From: Symbiodinium natans | Taxonomy: Eukaryota; Sar; Dinophyceae; Suessiales; Symbiodiniaceae | NCBI GenBank assembly: GCA_905221605.1 | Contig: CAJNDS010000002.1 | Coordinates: forward strand, 871,881-935,880 | Reading direction: 5' to 3' | Length of the DNA: 64,000 nt | Part shown: piece by piece, positions 25,209 through 40,100 of the stretch | Position numbering within the stretch: position 1 is the first letter of the stretch | How the letters are laid out: each line of letters opens with the position of its first letter | The notes under the pieces: model-generated | Seen by the model: the letters and a program-made list of their open reading frames with translations, nothing else | Database searches by the model: none | What the model was told of the DNA's origin: nothing | Program-made: the position numbers and the translations under genes

Positions 25209-28126
25209 GGAAAAAAAAAAAAGAATAAAACAAAAGGGACAGTCATCCCTGTACGGCCCTTATCAGGATCTTTCTTTTTTTTTTTTTTTTTTTTGGGGGG
25301 GGGGGTTCTTGAGCAAACAGTTGTATACATGTGCATATGGACACGCATACAAGGACTATCCTATGGGTTTATACATGCAACACGAGTGGGGGAGGGGAGG
25401 GCGGCTTGTGGCCTTATAGGGTTTGAAGGGAACTACTTGGAGGTTCATGGCACTTATTAACCAATTATAACAGTACTTAGAACTGTACTTATAACCATAT
25501 TAGGAATCTTAAGGGGCTTACAAGTGGGTTATAAGTACAGTTGTGATTGGTTAACAAGTACCATGAACCTCCAAGTACAGTTCAGGAGGCTTCGCAACTC
25601 CCAAACTCGAGGCCACGCCAGACATGGACTACAGAGTCGGGGGACCGTGTTTGGTGTTTAGGGTTTAGGCTTTGGGGGTTTAGGGTTTAGGGCTTAGGGT
25701 TCAGGGGGTGCACGCTTTGTTTCTTCCGGGGCGCCGGCATCAAAATCGATAGCGCCTGCCTGCTGGAGCTCGATGATGCCTTGAGGGATTAGGGTCTTTT
25801 TGTTTGTGTTTTTTTTTTGTGGGGGGGAACCCCGAAACTCTAAAGGGTCTGCATGGCCACGATGGCGGGCAATTCGGCTTCGGTTGGGGGGGGTGAGGGC
25901 TAGGAATTAGGGTTAGATTGCTGTGAGTGGGTGGGGGGGGGAGGGACTTTTGGTTTGAATGAGGGGCTGGGGACTTCATCCCAACCTCTAAAACTGCACA
26001 GGAGCTTTACTATGGGTAAACTTTGTTGAAGCTCGTCAGCAACCTAAGGAGTAGGCAATGGCTTGCCTAAGGTCCTCCTTACAAATCCTGCAGGAACCCT
26101 CAGAAATGGCAGGATAAAGACAAAATTGGCCCAGCTTCGCAGGCCCATGACCAAACTTTCATATCGTTTACCTTGTATTTATTAAAGGTTCTGCTCATCG
26201 GGTGTAAGGAGCCAAGGCTGCGGAAACATGCACACTGCTTTTGGGTTACCTCGCGAGCGAAACGGTCACAAGCTAGAGACAAAGAACGAGACACTTCAGA
26301 ACCTAAGCCCGAAAACATCGTTAACAACTCCGCCCTACACACCCCTAATCCCTAATCCCCAAACCCTAAACCCTAAATCCTAAACCCTTAAAATCCCCTA
26401 AGCCGAACCCTGTGCCTTTGATCATCTTCAGCGCTTTGAACTGCTCCGCCTCGCTCATCCTTTGTGGCCGGCTGGGCATCTTACTAATTGCTTAAGAACC
26501 CCGAAAAAACAAACATATTCTTCCTTATTAAGGGGAATAGAGGGCTTTTTGTTATTTTACTCTTTTGGGGTTCTTAAGCAAACGGTGGGCATAATGCTAC
26601 CGCAAGCACTTTCAGGGAATATAAGTTATATAAGGGCCGTGGCAGGAGTACATTAAGGGAGCCTCTTAAGGGTAGATCCGGTTACATCCTCAGGGGCACG
26701 AGTCTTAATCCCTTGATTGCGGGGCTTCGGGCCGCAGGTTTTACGGTTTTCTTCGGGGTTTAGGGTTTCTGGGGTTTAGGGTCGCAGGTTCAGGGTTCAT
26801 TTTTCAGGGATAAGGTTGCTGTCTCAGGCCTTACGCGTTCGGGCTTAGAATCCTGATCCATAAACCAGTCTGAATCGGAACACTTGCAACCCCCAAGCAG
26901 GGTTTAGGGTTTAGGGTTTAGGGTTTAGGGAGGAGTTTGGGTCTAGGGAGATGATCTGAACAGCCATGCGCCTCGAAGACGGTCCTCGGCCTAGGCCTAC
27001 ATCATATGTACTTGGGCCGCCCCCTCCCCCACGTGCAAAAAAAAAAAAATCATGTCACGGACCATGAAGGGCGACGGGCGCGCTGCCTCCCTGTTGCGCT
27101 GCCTCCCTGTTGCGCCCCACCCAAGCAAAACCGACCTCTAACCGCTGAAACCCATTGATAAAGCCTTGATCAACCTGTCAGAAACCTATCGAACCCCTTG
27201 CAGAAACCTATCCACTGCCGCCCTAACGTAAAAAAAGCTTGGAAACCCAGAAAGAACAGCAACAACCCTACAGTAAGCACCCGGCGCGTCAAGCTGCTCA
27301 AAGAAGCCAGAAGCATCCTAATACGGTGGGCTGAGGTCAAGGGATGTAGGGTTTTAAAGGGTTTAGGAGGCGGTATATGATTTAGGGCTTGGGGCTTGGG
27401 ATTTCGGGTTTAAGATTTAAGGTTGAAGATTTAAAGGGTTTATCAGGGTTGAGGACTTACCCCGCCTCCCGCCCCACCCCAGGGTTTCCCCCGCCCCCGC
27501 CATGGGTGGTGGTTGGGGATAGGGTTTCGGAATTAACCCCACAGGTGGTGGTTTAGACTTCTGGGGGTTATAGGGTTGCCCCCTCTCCCCCTGGGTAGGT
27601 GGTGGTTGGTTGGGGCCAGTGTTTGGCCATCTGCGGGGGGTTGAGTCCAGTGACTCTATAGTGTTTCGGGTTTAGGACTTTGGTGCTTTAGGGTTTCGGA
27701 GTTCAAGGTTTCGGGCTTGCACCAACACACAAACAACCACCGCAGTCCTTGCGGAAGGACTCGTATTGCTGCGGTGCGAACTCCATGTAGTCCGAGAAGT
27801 ATGCCTGCAAAGCAGGGCCAAAAGGGCTTAGGTTTAAGGTTCAGGAGGGCTGGGGAACAAGCAAAAAGTGCCCAACAACAACACTCAAAACGCCCGTGCT
27901 GCACGTAGACTTACTGCTGGCTGGCATGAAGGAAGGAATCGGGAACTACGGCTGCGCTTGTTGCTACTCCCTCTGTTCCTCCCAATCACCAGTAGGCGAG
28001 AAGACTTGGGTGGGGCGGGGGGGGATTATCTAAATTATGGGCCCTTTCTGGGCACTCTGTATACACATGTATGTACGTATATGATATGTATATATATATA
28101 TATATAGAAAAATTGAGGCTCTGTAG

Positions 28127-28158
<32 letters not shown>

Positions 28159-31100
28159 GCTCACAAAAACCCACAAATGAAGCCTGTAGCATCAACAGGA
28201 TAATCGAAACTTGGCTGCACTCAGGAGAGTAGCTATAAATTAAACTTTTGGCTGCCTTAATACGAAACCCAATAATCCCCAAAAAGGTAAGGATCTAAAG
28301 TTACAGTAAAGTACCACAAAGTTTAGATATGCTTACAAAAACCCACTAAATGAACAGTCTGTAGCATCAACAGGATAATCGAAAAAAACCCTAAACCCTA
28401 AACTCTAAACCCTAAACTCCTAAACCAAAGGGACCTCGACTTAGGGAACCTCCCCTATGCCTGCTTCGCGAACTCGATGCAGTGCAGCGGCCTCAAGCTG
28501 GCTCTTTGAAAGCGAGTTCCGAGGATGGCGGGTTTCGGGTTTGGGGTTTAGGATTTAGGGTTTAGGAAATCCTAAACCCCAAACTGTCAAAACCGCAACC
28601 CTTATTCCCACTGCCAGAATGGCAGCATCTGGGCCCCCCGCAAGAAAGGGAAACTTCGCAAAGTGCACATGGCTATCTGCGTCTCGTTTGCATCGGTCTC
28701 CACGCCATCGTTGTAGCCTGCAGTGCAGAGTTTTTTTTGTTTTTGCTTTTTTCCCCCCCCCCCCCCCGCTTCTTTGGGCCAGGGACTTTCATTTGTTGGA
28801 AACCTCCGTTGGCACATAAGTATAGTAACTAAACAACCCAAGCCCCGAACTCGAAAAACCCTGCCCCATGTCATGAAACAAAACCCATGCTTTCCTAAAG
28901 CTACCCCTACCCAAACCCTAAACCCTAAACCCTAAGCCCTAAACCCTAAACCCTAAACCCTAAACCCCACACCCTAATGAAAAAGAGCTTCGGGGCCCCT
29001 ATAGTTCCACAATAGCCGGTCCTACAACCGGGGCGTCCTGGGTGACTCTTGAGGGCCGTACTGTTGGTTAGCAGGGAATGGGGGGAATGAGGGTTTAGGG
29101 TTTAGGGTTTAGGGTTAAGGGTATATATAGGGCCCTCATTCCCTCATTCCCTGGTAACCAACAGTAAGTTACATGTACCTACAGCAAGGTTCTTCTCTCT
29201 CACACCCACACAGCCACCCCCAATTCGTGGGTTCAGGGTTTCATGTGTGTAACCCTAAACCCTAAACCCGTCAGACAGTACAAAAAAGCCTGAGACACTG
29301 CTGGAAGGTTCATGAAACTTACGAAAGGAGGGATCGCCTTGCTGTGACTTCGGTTGCATGTTAGGGTCAAGGGTATGGCTTATGGGGTTTAGGGTACGTA
29401 TAGGGTTTAGGGTTTAGGGTTTAGGGCTTAGGGTAGAGGATTTAGGGACCTAACCAAGGAACTCTGCTTGCAACTAGGGGAGGCTCCCCTTGTTGCGAGT
29501 TTCAAGTTGGGTTAATTGCGCGTCCAGATACGGGGAATCCCTAAAACCCAAGCCCCAAGTCAACAAGGTATCATTTATGAACCTCATTTACAACGAGCGA
29601 GTAATCTGGACCCAAGAGTCACCTGAGAATAATAAGGGGCGCCAGTTTGGCTAAAAGAGGCTAACTAGGGGAACCCAGAAGCCCCCCAAACATGGGAATA
29701 AGGGCCACTCTGGGTCCTAGTAACTTACACCCCTAAACCCTAAACCCTAAACCCTGTAAACCTGGTACGGGTGCGCTCTGGGCATCCGGCTCTTCGTCAG
29801 GCCTGGCAGGAAGACGTCGCTGTTGCACCTGACTTGTGCAGGTACGGGGTTTAGGGTTTAGGGTCCCTGGTTAAGGGCTTTTCGAGGGCCATCTTTTTCA
29901 ATATGTTAAATGAATCATCATGCTGGTTAAATGATTCATCGTGCTGAAAGAGAGGAGGGGGGGGGGGGGGGCTTGCGGTGTGGGGTTGAAGGGTTTCGGT
30001 TGTTTGGGTTTCGTGATTTGACATTTTGAGCAAAGGCCCAACCCTAAACCTAGAATTCGCCTAAACCTACACCTTGAACCGCCAGGCAACGTGAGGCCTA
30101 AACCCCCTTGAGGAGCCTGGGGATTCAGACGAGTTCGGAAGGTTTTCGTGGGTTCTAAGGCTTACCTGAAGGCTCCAATGTAGTTCCGTTTTGGGTTACT
30201 TATAGGGGATTCTAGTATCCTACCCCAAAAAGGTACTTCTTCGACATCTTGAGCTTCCCGAAGAGTGTCTGCAGTTCCGGCTCAACATCCATTGACTTGA
30301 ACGAGCTCAAAGAAAGGTCTGACACAGCGAGGCCCTCCAACTCCAGCGGCTGCTTTTTCTCCAACTTCTTTCCTGGCTCCGACCCCACTACGAAACCAGC
30401 TCCTTTGGCGAATGTGGCCTTGTTGAGTTCCGTGATGTTGAAAAACTCCATGAACCGATCGTCACTGGGTGACTTGCGGAACTTCAGGCTGCCTCGTTTC
30501 AGGCGGGCGATCGCCTCGTCCTTTCCGAATTTCTTCTTGATCTGCCTGCAATGCATACTTCATTGCAAACGTCGCGGACAACATCCACGCTCATTGTTTC
30601 ACAGTGCTGCCTGGAGGGCAGGTGAGCAATATTTCATGGGCTTGGTACTCGCCGGAACCAAGCCAGGACTTTGGCTGCAGGGTTTAGGGTTCATAGGGTT
30701 TAGGGTTTAGGGTTTAGGGTTTAGGGTTTAGGGTTTAGGGTGTAGGATTTAGGGTTTAGGGGTCTTTGATCATGGCAGCTCGGCCCGATAAGGAGACGCA
30801 GACATCTCTGGCCGCATCTGTGTCAGCGCAGAACACTACACTGGTTCATAGTTGGGATAGTAATAAAAATTTAAATTTTTATTCTTTTTGAGTTTAAGTA
30901 CCCTTAAGAATGTAAAATGTTATCCCACTATGACAAAGTACAGGTCTTTCACTCAGCTGCTGCTCAGAGTCTCATGGCGGGGCGTTGCGAGCCCAGGGCT
31001 CAGGGTTGAGGGTTTAGAGTGTGTGTGTGTGTGTATACGTATATACGCAAGGGATTCTATTGGAGTCTGCAGGCCTTAATGTATACTTAGTTGCTGAGTT

Positions 31101-34100
31101 CATAAGCCCCGACAAAGTGTACACTTTCAGTTCTATAGGGGGATATAGTATCCCAACAAGTGTAAAGTGTGCTCACTCAGCTACTAAGTTTCCAAAAGAA
31201 GTGGCGGTACTTAGAGGTTCAGGGTGCGTATAACCCCAATGATAACTGTACTTATAAGCCCCCTAAGTCCCCTAAGTCTTCTAAGTAGGTGATTAGTCAC
31301 CCTAAACCCTAAACCCTAAACCCTAAACCCTAAACCCTCAGTTTATGGTCTTGGGTTGGGGTTCAGGGCTTTTGGGGCCCAGGGTGTCCTGAAGCCAGTC
31401 AAGACCAAGCCACGGCAGTGACATCATGCTTGGAAGGACGAGTGTAGGGTCTTTAGGGTTTAGGGTTTAGGGTTTAGGGTTCAGGGTTTAGGGTTTAGGG
31501 CTTAGGGTGTCACGTCATCACGATATCATGCGGATAAGGCTGGGACTTCGTTCCCAGTGTGCCTGACCTCAGCTCGAGCCAGGTCGCAGTGGTCTTGGGG
31601 CAACGCAGCGTATGCTTGAGGCCCAGCCCTAAACCCTAATTAGACCCTAAACCCTATACCCTAAACTCTAAACCCTAAACCCTAAACCCTGAACCCTGAA
31701 CCCCAAGCCCATAGACCTTAACCCTAAACCCTAAACCCCTGGGGCTGCGGGGCCCCATGGGATAGACATGCGCGTACACCCGCTCCCAGCACACTTTCAA
31801 CCCCATCGAGCACTGAAAGAAAGAATGAGCCCCGAACCTTGTCCTGTAGACCCTAAACTCATGGGTTCCCTCAGACTAAGGAACCCATGAGTTTACCCTA
31901 AACACCCCCTAAATCCCCTAAATCCCCCTAAGCCCCCTAAACCCTAAACCCTATAGGGGTTTAGGGTACCCCCCTCTATACTACCCGCCCTCCTAGGTTC
32001 CCCCCTTGAACAACCTTAATTCTAGGCCCCTAAATAGCCTAATTATTGGGGGGATCCTAGGGGGGTAGTATAGAGGGGTGTACTAGGTGAACCCATGATA
32101 GACCCATTTAACAAGCCCTGAAAGCCTGACCTTTAAAAAAAACACGATAAACCCTATAAGCCCTGTAAACCCTATAAACCCTATAAACCCTACAAACCCT
32201 ACAAACCCTAGAATTATAAACCCTGCGAGCCCCAAACCCTTAACACTATGAACCCTAAACTTACAAACCCTATAAGCCCTAAACCCTTGGCATATAAACC
32301 CTAAACTTCTGAACCATATAAGCCCTACACCCTTGACACATAAACTCCCACAAAAACGCCCCAACGACTGCGCTTGGCATCTTCCCGAGCAACTACGTAA
32401 GCCCACTGAAGCCACGAAGCCACAAGCGCGATAAACCTTCGACCCTCACACTAAGCCCTTTAACTAGAAAACCGGAGTCCAATAAACCCAACAAACCTAC
32501 TAAATCCCATACCCCCAGTAACCCCCAATAGCCCCAAAAACTCCCTAAACCCTACGAACCCCTTAAACCCTAAACCCTAAACCCTAAACCCTAAACCCTA
32601 AACCCTAAACCCTAAGCCCTAAGCCCTAAGCCCTAAGCCCTAAACCCTGAACCCAATAAACCCCCATCCTTGAGGCGCGGGCTCAAGCAAAGGCAGGCCT
32701 GGGCACCCGAACATGCGGGTAGTTCTGCAAGTTAGGGTTTAGGGTTTAGGATTTAGGGTTTAGGGTTTGGGGTTTAGGGTATAGGGTTTAGGGTTTGTTG
32801 GGGTCCCTTTTAGGGGCGATCCTTGCAGTTTAGGCTTTGTATTGGGGGTAGTGTCAGGGTACATATTGGAAATCCCGAGCATAGAAGCGCTGCTTGGGGT
32901 GCTATAGTATAAGGGTACCAGAATTCACAAAGGACCCAAATTATGCAGGGGGGGAGCTGGGTTTAGGGCATAGAGGCCTTTGATGACCCCCCCCCCCCCC
33001 TCGAACTAAATATTCTCTTGTTCTCTATCTCCTTGTCTATACCGCCCGTAGAACCTTAATAAAAAAATATGCTGAACATCCTCTTGGGCTTTAAATAAGC
33101 AAAATACAAAAAATTATTCTCAAGGGGGATATAGTCGTGTACCATGAACATCTAAAACTCAGCAGTGGTTTCGCTTTTACTGGAGAGGACCCAGATGGCT
33201 AGTTTGAATAAACGATGGTCCCCTTCTAGTGCCCTAAACCCTAAACCCTAAACCCTAAACCCTAAACCCTACTATGCTAGGGCTACTAAGGACCGGCAGC
33301 ATAAACCCAGAAGCACTAAACTCTTGCCTTAATCCCGAGGAAGCCCCTCAAACATCTAAGGGTCCCGCCGTACCACAAGCAGCACTTGTCCGTGTACCTC
33401 CGAGGATGTGGGGCTTAGGGGAGGCTGGGGAGGTTTAGGAGCCAGCACCCTAAACCCTAAACCCTAAACCCTAAAACCCTAAACCCCAACCCGTAAACCC
33501 TAAACCCAAGGCTTTCGGGTTTAGGCTTTACGGCTTAAGGGGCCCTGCATGCATGCTTGCATCTTGACAACAGGGACTCTCTTGTACAACTTACCTTCAT
33601 GGGGCTAGTAGTGTAGAGCGAAGAGTTCACCTCAATAAAGACCTCGAACTAGACTCTGTAGACGATATCTTGTAGCACGGGCACTTGCGGGCAATGACGT
33701 TGTCCAGGGCATTCCAGCAGAGGTCCTGCGCAACAAAACCCCCCAATATTAAATACTCCCCATATACCAGAATATGCCTATAGTGGGAGATATTGGATAC
33801 TCCCCATATACCAGAATATGCCTATACTAGGCCTATACTGGGGGCATTTAATATTCGCAGGGAAGCGATGAAACCCAGCACAGCCCCTGGTCTCAGAATC
33901 TTCGATCACGGCCTTGGTCCATCAGGAACATGAAGGCCCCTGTAGGCCCAATGGAGCAAAAGCTCTCAAGTCCGAAAGCCCAGAAGCCCCGCGAGCTGAC
34001 GGAGCTCAAAAAAAGACCCTAATCCGCTTAATAACCCTAAACCCTAAACCCCAAACCCCAAACCCCAAACCCTAAACCTTAAACCCTTACCCTCAACCCA

Positions 34101-37100
34101 GTCCAGCGACGTCCAGAAGTTGTCATCAAAGAAATCCTGGTCCGAGGCTCTCAGTTCTGGGGCGCGGGACTTGCAGCCGAGGGGTTCGCGGTGTTGCGTT
34201 TGGCAGTCTAGGGGTTTGGGTTTAGGCAATTGAGGACTTTGGTATTAGGTGGGTGAGGGTTGTGAGCTTTGGGGTGTTAGCTTAGGTTGGGCTCTATGAT
34301 GGTGGAGTGCACCCAATCAAGGCTCATCAGATGCTGTATAAGGATTGAACATGTTGGGGGCTCTGTTTTGTTTACCGGGGTTGCTACTGATCCCCTGCAC
34401 TCTTCGTATATATATATATATACATATATTTATATATACATATATATATACATATATATATAGATTTCCATGTGGTCAGTGCTCTTGAAAACTGCGGTCC
34501 CTGTTGGGGTACCTCAAATATTTTGCGCCGTAGTATAACCACCTCTAGCCCCCCGCCCCCCAACTCCCCAACCGCCGACCCACCCCCACCCCGCTAACCC
34601 CCACCCCCGACCCCCTGCTGTTTAAGAAACGCCCTAAACCCTAAACCCTAGCCCTAAACCCTAAACCCTAAACCCTAAACCCTAAACCCTAAACCCTAAA
34701 CCCTAAACCCTAAACCCTAAACCCTAAACCCTACACCCTACACCCTAAACCCTAAACCCTAAACCCTAAACCCTAAACCCTACCCCACCTGCTTTAAGAA
34801 ACGCCCCAAAAGGCCCGGCCTCAGATGTGACCCCCACGCCCTTCTCCAAGGCTTCGATCTGCAACTCTGGGTTCCAGCCTGCTTTCAAGTGATTTGATTC
34901 AAAGAGGTACATTAGGGTTTAGGGTTTAGGGTTTAGGGTTTAGGGTTTAGGGTTTAGGGTTTAGGATTTGGGGTTTAGGGTTTGGGGCTTGAAGTTTAGG
35001 GTTCGGTGTTTGGGGAGTTAGGCTATGGGGGTTTAGGAGCTTGAGCTTGAGCTAGAACCGTGGAGGATGTAGGGCTTGTTGAGTTCAGTTTGCAACCCTA
35101 AACTTTAGCCATAGACCCCTCAAATTTGGGATCCCTTCGTTTGGGATTCTGTGTAAGCCGCAGACGCCAGCCCTAAACGTCCCAAAAACCTCGAGCCTAA
35201 ACAACACCAGGCCGCGCCTAACCTCTAAACCCTAAACCCTAAACCCTAAACCCGAAACCCTAAACCCTAAACCCTAAGCCCTAAACCCTAAACCCTAAGC
35301 CCTAAACCCTAAACAACCCCAGGCCGCGCGCCTTTCACGACACGTGCTGCGGACGTGCTCTTAGGATTCCTCGGAGATGCTCGCAACTTCTGACTTAGGG
35401 TTTAGGGTTTAGGGTTTGGGGTTTGGGGCTTGGGGTTTGGGGTTTAGGGGCTTAGGGGTCTAGGTGTTAGGGGTTTTCGGGTTTATAGGATTTACGGCTT
35501 GCCCCCGAAAACTAAAAGTATCAGGGTGCCCTCTTTTGTTTGAAGGGATGTAGAAGGGGATCCCAAGGGAAAGATGCCTCCCTAAACCCTAACCCCAAAC
35601 CCCAAACCCCAAACCCTAAACCCTAAACCCTAAACCCTAAACCCTAAACCCTAAACCCTAAACCCAAACATGCCAAGCTCTGAACACCCTGAACTCTCGC
35701 CTCCAATCGGGACTGGGGCTTGGCTCCGGTGGGTTTAGGGTTTGGGGTTTAGGGGTTTGGGTTTAGGGATTAGGGTTTAGGGTTTAGGGTTTAGGGTTTA
35801 GGGTTTAGGGTTTAGGGTCTAGGGTCTAGGGTCTAGGGGTTTAGGGTTTAGGGGTTAGGGGTTTTGGGTTTAGGGTAAGATTCTGGGGTGAGAAACGAAA
35901 GTCTTTGGGTCGTTGATGTTCGCCGATCGAGGTAAGCATCAGTCACTGCTCGGGAGCCCCTCCCTCCGTCACTTAGTATTTCAATTTTCGTAGGTTGTAG
36001 AATAGGAGGTGCTCTGTTCCTGGACGGGCCTAATCCCTAAACCCTAAACCTTAAACCCAAACCCTACAAGCAGGGACCCCCTTACTATACTAACTATACT
36101 TATAAGGGGTCTATAACCTATTTTAGGATCCTTAAAACTCAATCTAGGGCCCTTAGAACTCTACTTAGAACTAGGGAGCCCCTCCTTGTAACCCTAAACC
36201 CTAAACCCTAGACCTAAACCCTAAACCCCAAACCCTAAACCCTAACTCCTAAACCCTAAACCCGAAACCCTAAACCGTAAACCCTAAACCCTAACTCTAA
36301 CCCCTAAACTGGGAAAGGGTTGCGACACCCTCGGCACCCGGCCCGACATCCGTCTGGCGGAAGAGGAACTGACGGCTGAGATTTGACACCTTTCCCCGGG
36401 CCCGTCTTGGCTTACTTATAGGGTCCTGAACAATTGGAAGGGGTATTCTAGTCTAACTATAAAGGGACCAGAAGGGAACATTATTGGCAATGATTCGACC
36501 CCTATATTGTTTTATAGGGTTTTAGGGTTTATGGGGTTCAGGGTTTTAGGGCTTCGGGTTTTGGGGGTTTGGGGGTTTCAGGGTTTAGTGTTTATCAACT
36601 TTTGACCGACTGGGGTCTACCAGGTAGCCAGACCGTAAACAGGTGGAGTTGGAAAAAAGTCATCAAGGGGTGCCCTAATTAACTCTTAAAAACTAAACCC
36701 TATAAACCCTAAACCCAAGAAAACCTAAACCCAGTATGGGGCAAGTGTAATCCGCTAACCTGCACGGGCGGTAGCGAGGCGCTCATCACCCCGCAAGAAA
36801 GGAAATAAGGGCCTATTCTGGGTCTAAGTACACCCCCTCCCCCCCCCCCCCCCCCCAAACAAAAAAAAAAACAACAACGACTACAAAGCCCTGAAGCCCC
36901 CAACCACTAGCCCGCCACCCTGGCCCTAAAGCCTTAACCCTAAACCCTACACCCTAAACCCTGCACCCTATACCCTAAAACCCTGAACCCTAAACCCTTC
37001 GAACCCCCACATGGTGGCATTGCGCAGGAATGCGCACTGGGGCCGCGGGATGCGATGGCTCAGGTATACAGGGTTTGGGGTTTAGGGCTTAGGGTTTGCG

Positions 37101-40100
37101 GGTACTTTGGGTTGCTAGAATTCTTACCCCTAAACCCTAAACCCTAAACCCTAAACCCTAAACCCTAAACCCTAAACCCTAAACGCTTCTTACGGACTTC
37201 AGAATTAGATCCCGGGAAGTATTTCGGAAGTATAGGGAGCCAATCCCGCAATTCGGGGTTTAGCTACGTGTTTCATGGCTGAGGTCGAATGCCCGACAAC
37301 TACCAAACTCTTTGCCATAGAAGGGTACCCTAAACCCTAAACCCTAAACCCTAAACCCTAAACCCTAAACCCTAAACCCTAAACCCTAAACCCAAACCCT
37401 AAACCCTAAACCCTAAACCTACGATCTAAGTCTACGCCCTCGGCTGCAGGACTCCACCGCACACATGACGCCGGCTGTTGTTTGCTGGGCTTCAAGCGTG
37501 CGAATGTGGGACTAGGGTTTAGGGTTTAGGGTTTAGGCTAAAACGATCTCCCTACATATGCTATCAACCTCTGCAAGATCTAAGCCTCCAGGACACGCTA
37601 CTAGTAGGTAGGTCGAGGGTTTAGGGTGGAGGGTTCAGGGCTTCCCCCGGAGTGAGGGTTGAGATTTTCGGGGTTCCGCCTATGTCGGAGACTTTGGATT
37701 AGAGTGAGCAGTGAGTGTAGGGTAGAGGGCTGAGAGTTTACGATTTAGGGTGCAGGGTGTGGGAGTTGCGAAGCCCCCTTAAACGGAAGGAGTCCGGATT
37801 CTTTTCGACTTCAGAGCTCGCTGGCCATCTTTAGATCAGACGTGTGCACAACAATGCTCAACTCCATATCCTCGAACCGCAGAAGTTCACTCGACAAAGG
37901 CAACGATGTCAAGGTCTGGTTGAAAGCATCTCCGAAGCTCAAGGACTGCAAGCTGCCTGGCAAAACCACATTCTCCAGACTTTGGTTGAAAGCGCCTTGG
38001 AAGCTCAAGGACTGCAAGTTGCCAGGCAAGACAACATTCTCCAACCCCGTGTTGAAAGCATATCCGAAGTGCAAGGACTGCAAGTTGCCAGGCAAGACAA
38101 CTTTCTCCAAGCTTTGGTTGAAATCGTTTCCGAAGCTCAAGGACTGCAAGCTGCCAGGCAAGGCCACGCTCTCCAAACTCTGGTTGAAAGAGCTTCCGAA
38201 GCTCAAGGACTGCATGTTGCCAGGCAAGGCCACATTCTCCAAACTCTGGGTAAAAGCATACCCGAAGCTCAAGGACTGCAAGCTGCCAGGCAAAACCACA
38301 TTCTCCAGACTTTGGTTGAAAGCGCCTTGGAAGCTCAAGGACTGCAAGTTGCCAGGCAAGACCACATTCTCCAACCCCGTGTTGAAAGCATATCCGAAGT
38401 GCAAGGACTGCAAGTTGCCAGGCAAGACAACATTCTCCAAACTCTGGTTAAAAGAATGCCCGAAGCTCAAGGACAGCAAGCTGCCAGGCAAGGCTACATT
38501 CTCCAAGCTCTGGTTGAAAGCATATCCGAAGCTCAAGGACTGCAAGCTGCCAGGCAAGGCCACACTCTCCAGACTTTGGTTGAAGGCGCCTTCGAAGCTC
38601 AAGGACTGCAAGTTGCCAGGCAAGACCACATTCTCTAAACTCTGGTTAAAAGAATACCCGAAGCTCAAGGACAGCAAGCTGCCAGGCAAGGCTACATTCT
38701 CCAAACTCTGGTTGAAGCGATGCCCCAAACTCAAGGACTGCAAGCTGCGAGGCAAGGCCACATTCTCCAAGCTATGGTTGAAACCGTTCCCGAAGCTCAA
38801 GGACTGCAAGCTGCCAGGCAAAACCACATTCTCCAGACTTTGGTTGAAAGCGCCTTGGAAGCTCAAGGACTGCAAGTTGCCAGGCAAGACCACATTCTCC
38901 AACCCCGTGTTGAAAGCATATCCGAAGCGCAAGGACTGCAAGTTGCCAGGCAAGACAACTTTCTCCAAGCTTTGGTTGAAATCGTTTCCGAAGCTCAAGG
39001 ACTGCAAGCTGCCAGGCAAGGCCACGCTCTCCAAACTCTGGTTGAAAGAGCTTCCGAAGCTCAAGGACTGCATGTTGCCAGGCAAGGCCACATTCTCCAA
39101 GCTATGGTTGAAACCGTTCCCGAAGCTCAAGGACTGCAAGCTGCCAGGCAAAACAACATTCTCCAGACTTTGGTTGAAAGCGCCTTCGAAGCTCAAGGAC
39201 TGCAAGTTGCCAGGCAAGACCACATTCTCCAAGCCCGTGTTGAAAGCATATCCGAAGCGCAAGGACTGCAAGTTGCCAGGCAAGACAACTTTCTCCAAGC
39301 TTTGGTTGAAATCGTTTCCGAAGCTCAAAGACAGCAAGCTGCCAGGCAAGGCCACATTCTCCAAGCTCTGGTTGAAAGCATCTCCGAGGCTCAAGGACTG
39401 CAAGCTGCCAGGCAAGGCCACACTCTCCAGACTTTGGTTGAAAGCGCCTTCGAAGCTCAAGGACTGCAAACCCTTTGGCAGTTCAACATTCTCGAGAACG
39501 TGGTCACCGTACAGCGTCAACGAAGAGATTGCGTCCTTTGCATCTACGTCCATCACGCTCAGGCGTTGGCCGTCTCTGGCTCGCAGAAACGCAGCTGCAG
39601 CGCGCCCTGCACCAACCTAGGTTCGTTTTTCACACCTCCGACAACAATACTAAAATAGGATCGCACCCTACAATGAGGGAAACATCAACGCGGCAAGGGC
39701 AACCTGTTGAATCACATACGTGATGACATCGCCTTGAACTTGATCCCACAGCGGTTTGGAATCGTCCAGGGCATTGCCGCCAGCCGTCAGGACAAGCATG
39801 CCACCTAACCGCAAGCCGATCCTGCCTGCGACGCTCTTGCGAAAGTCTTGCACGGACATGTTATCTTCAAGAGGAAGATGCACTTCCTTAGTAGCCCAGT
39901 AACCATATTGTAATAATGGCACCCTTTTTTGGGTTGGTTACTTTATAAGGGCCCAAAAAAGGGAAAAGGGCACCACTGGGCAACCAAGCTTCTGAACCAT
40001 CCAGGCCACAGAGCGTCAACTGTCGGGCGGCAATTGAGGCCATCAAACTCGTTATGGCACTGCCGGAGGACCTTCCGTCCTTCTTCCTTGGGGACCAAAT

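Noticed and set aside
25009-25348. Glycine- and lysine-run proteins
   Set aside because: Created by poly-C, poly-A and poly-G tracts in a palindromic repeat.
37842-39658. Very long plus-strand frames (up to 592 codons) across the FNIP genes, also at 40,813-42,557 and 12,534-14,075
   Set aside because: They are antisense shadows of the 66-nt DNA repeats encoding FNIP units. The minus-strand reading has the known repeat pattern, an upstream ubiquitin-like exon and proper splice sites.
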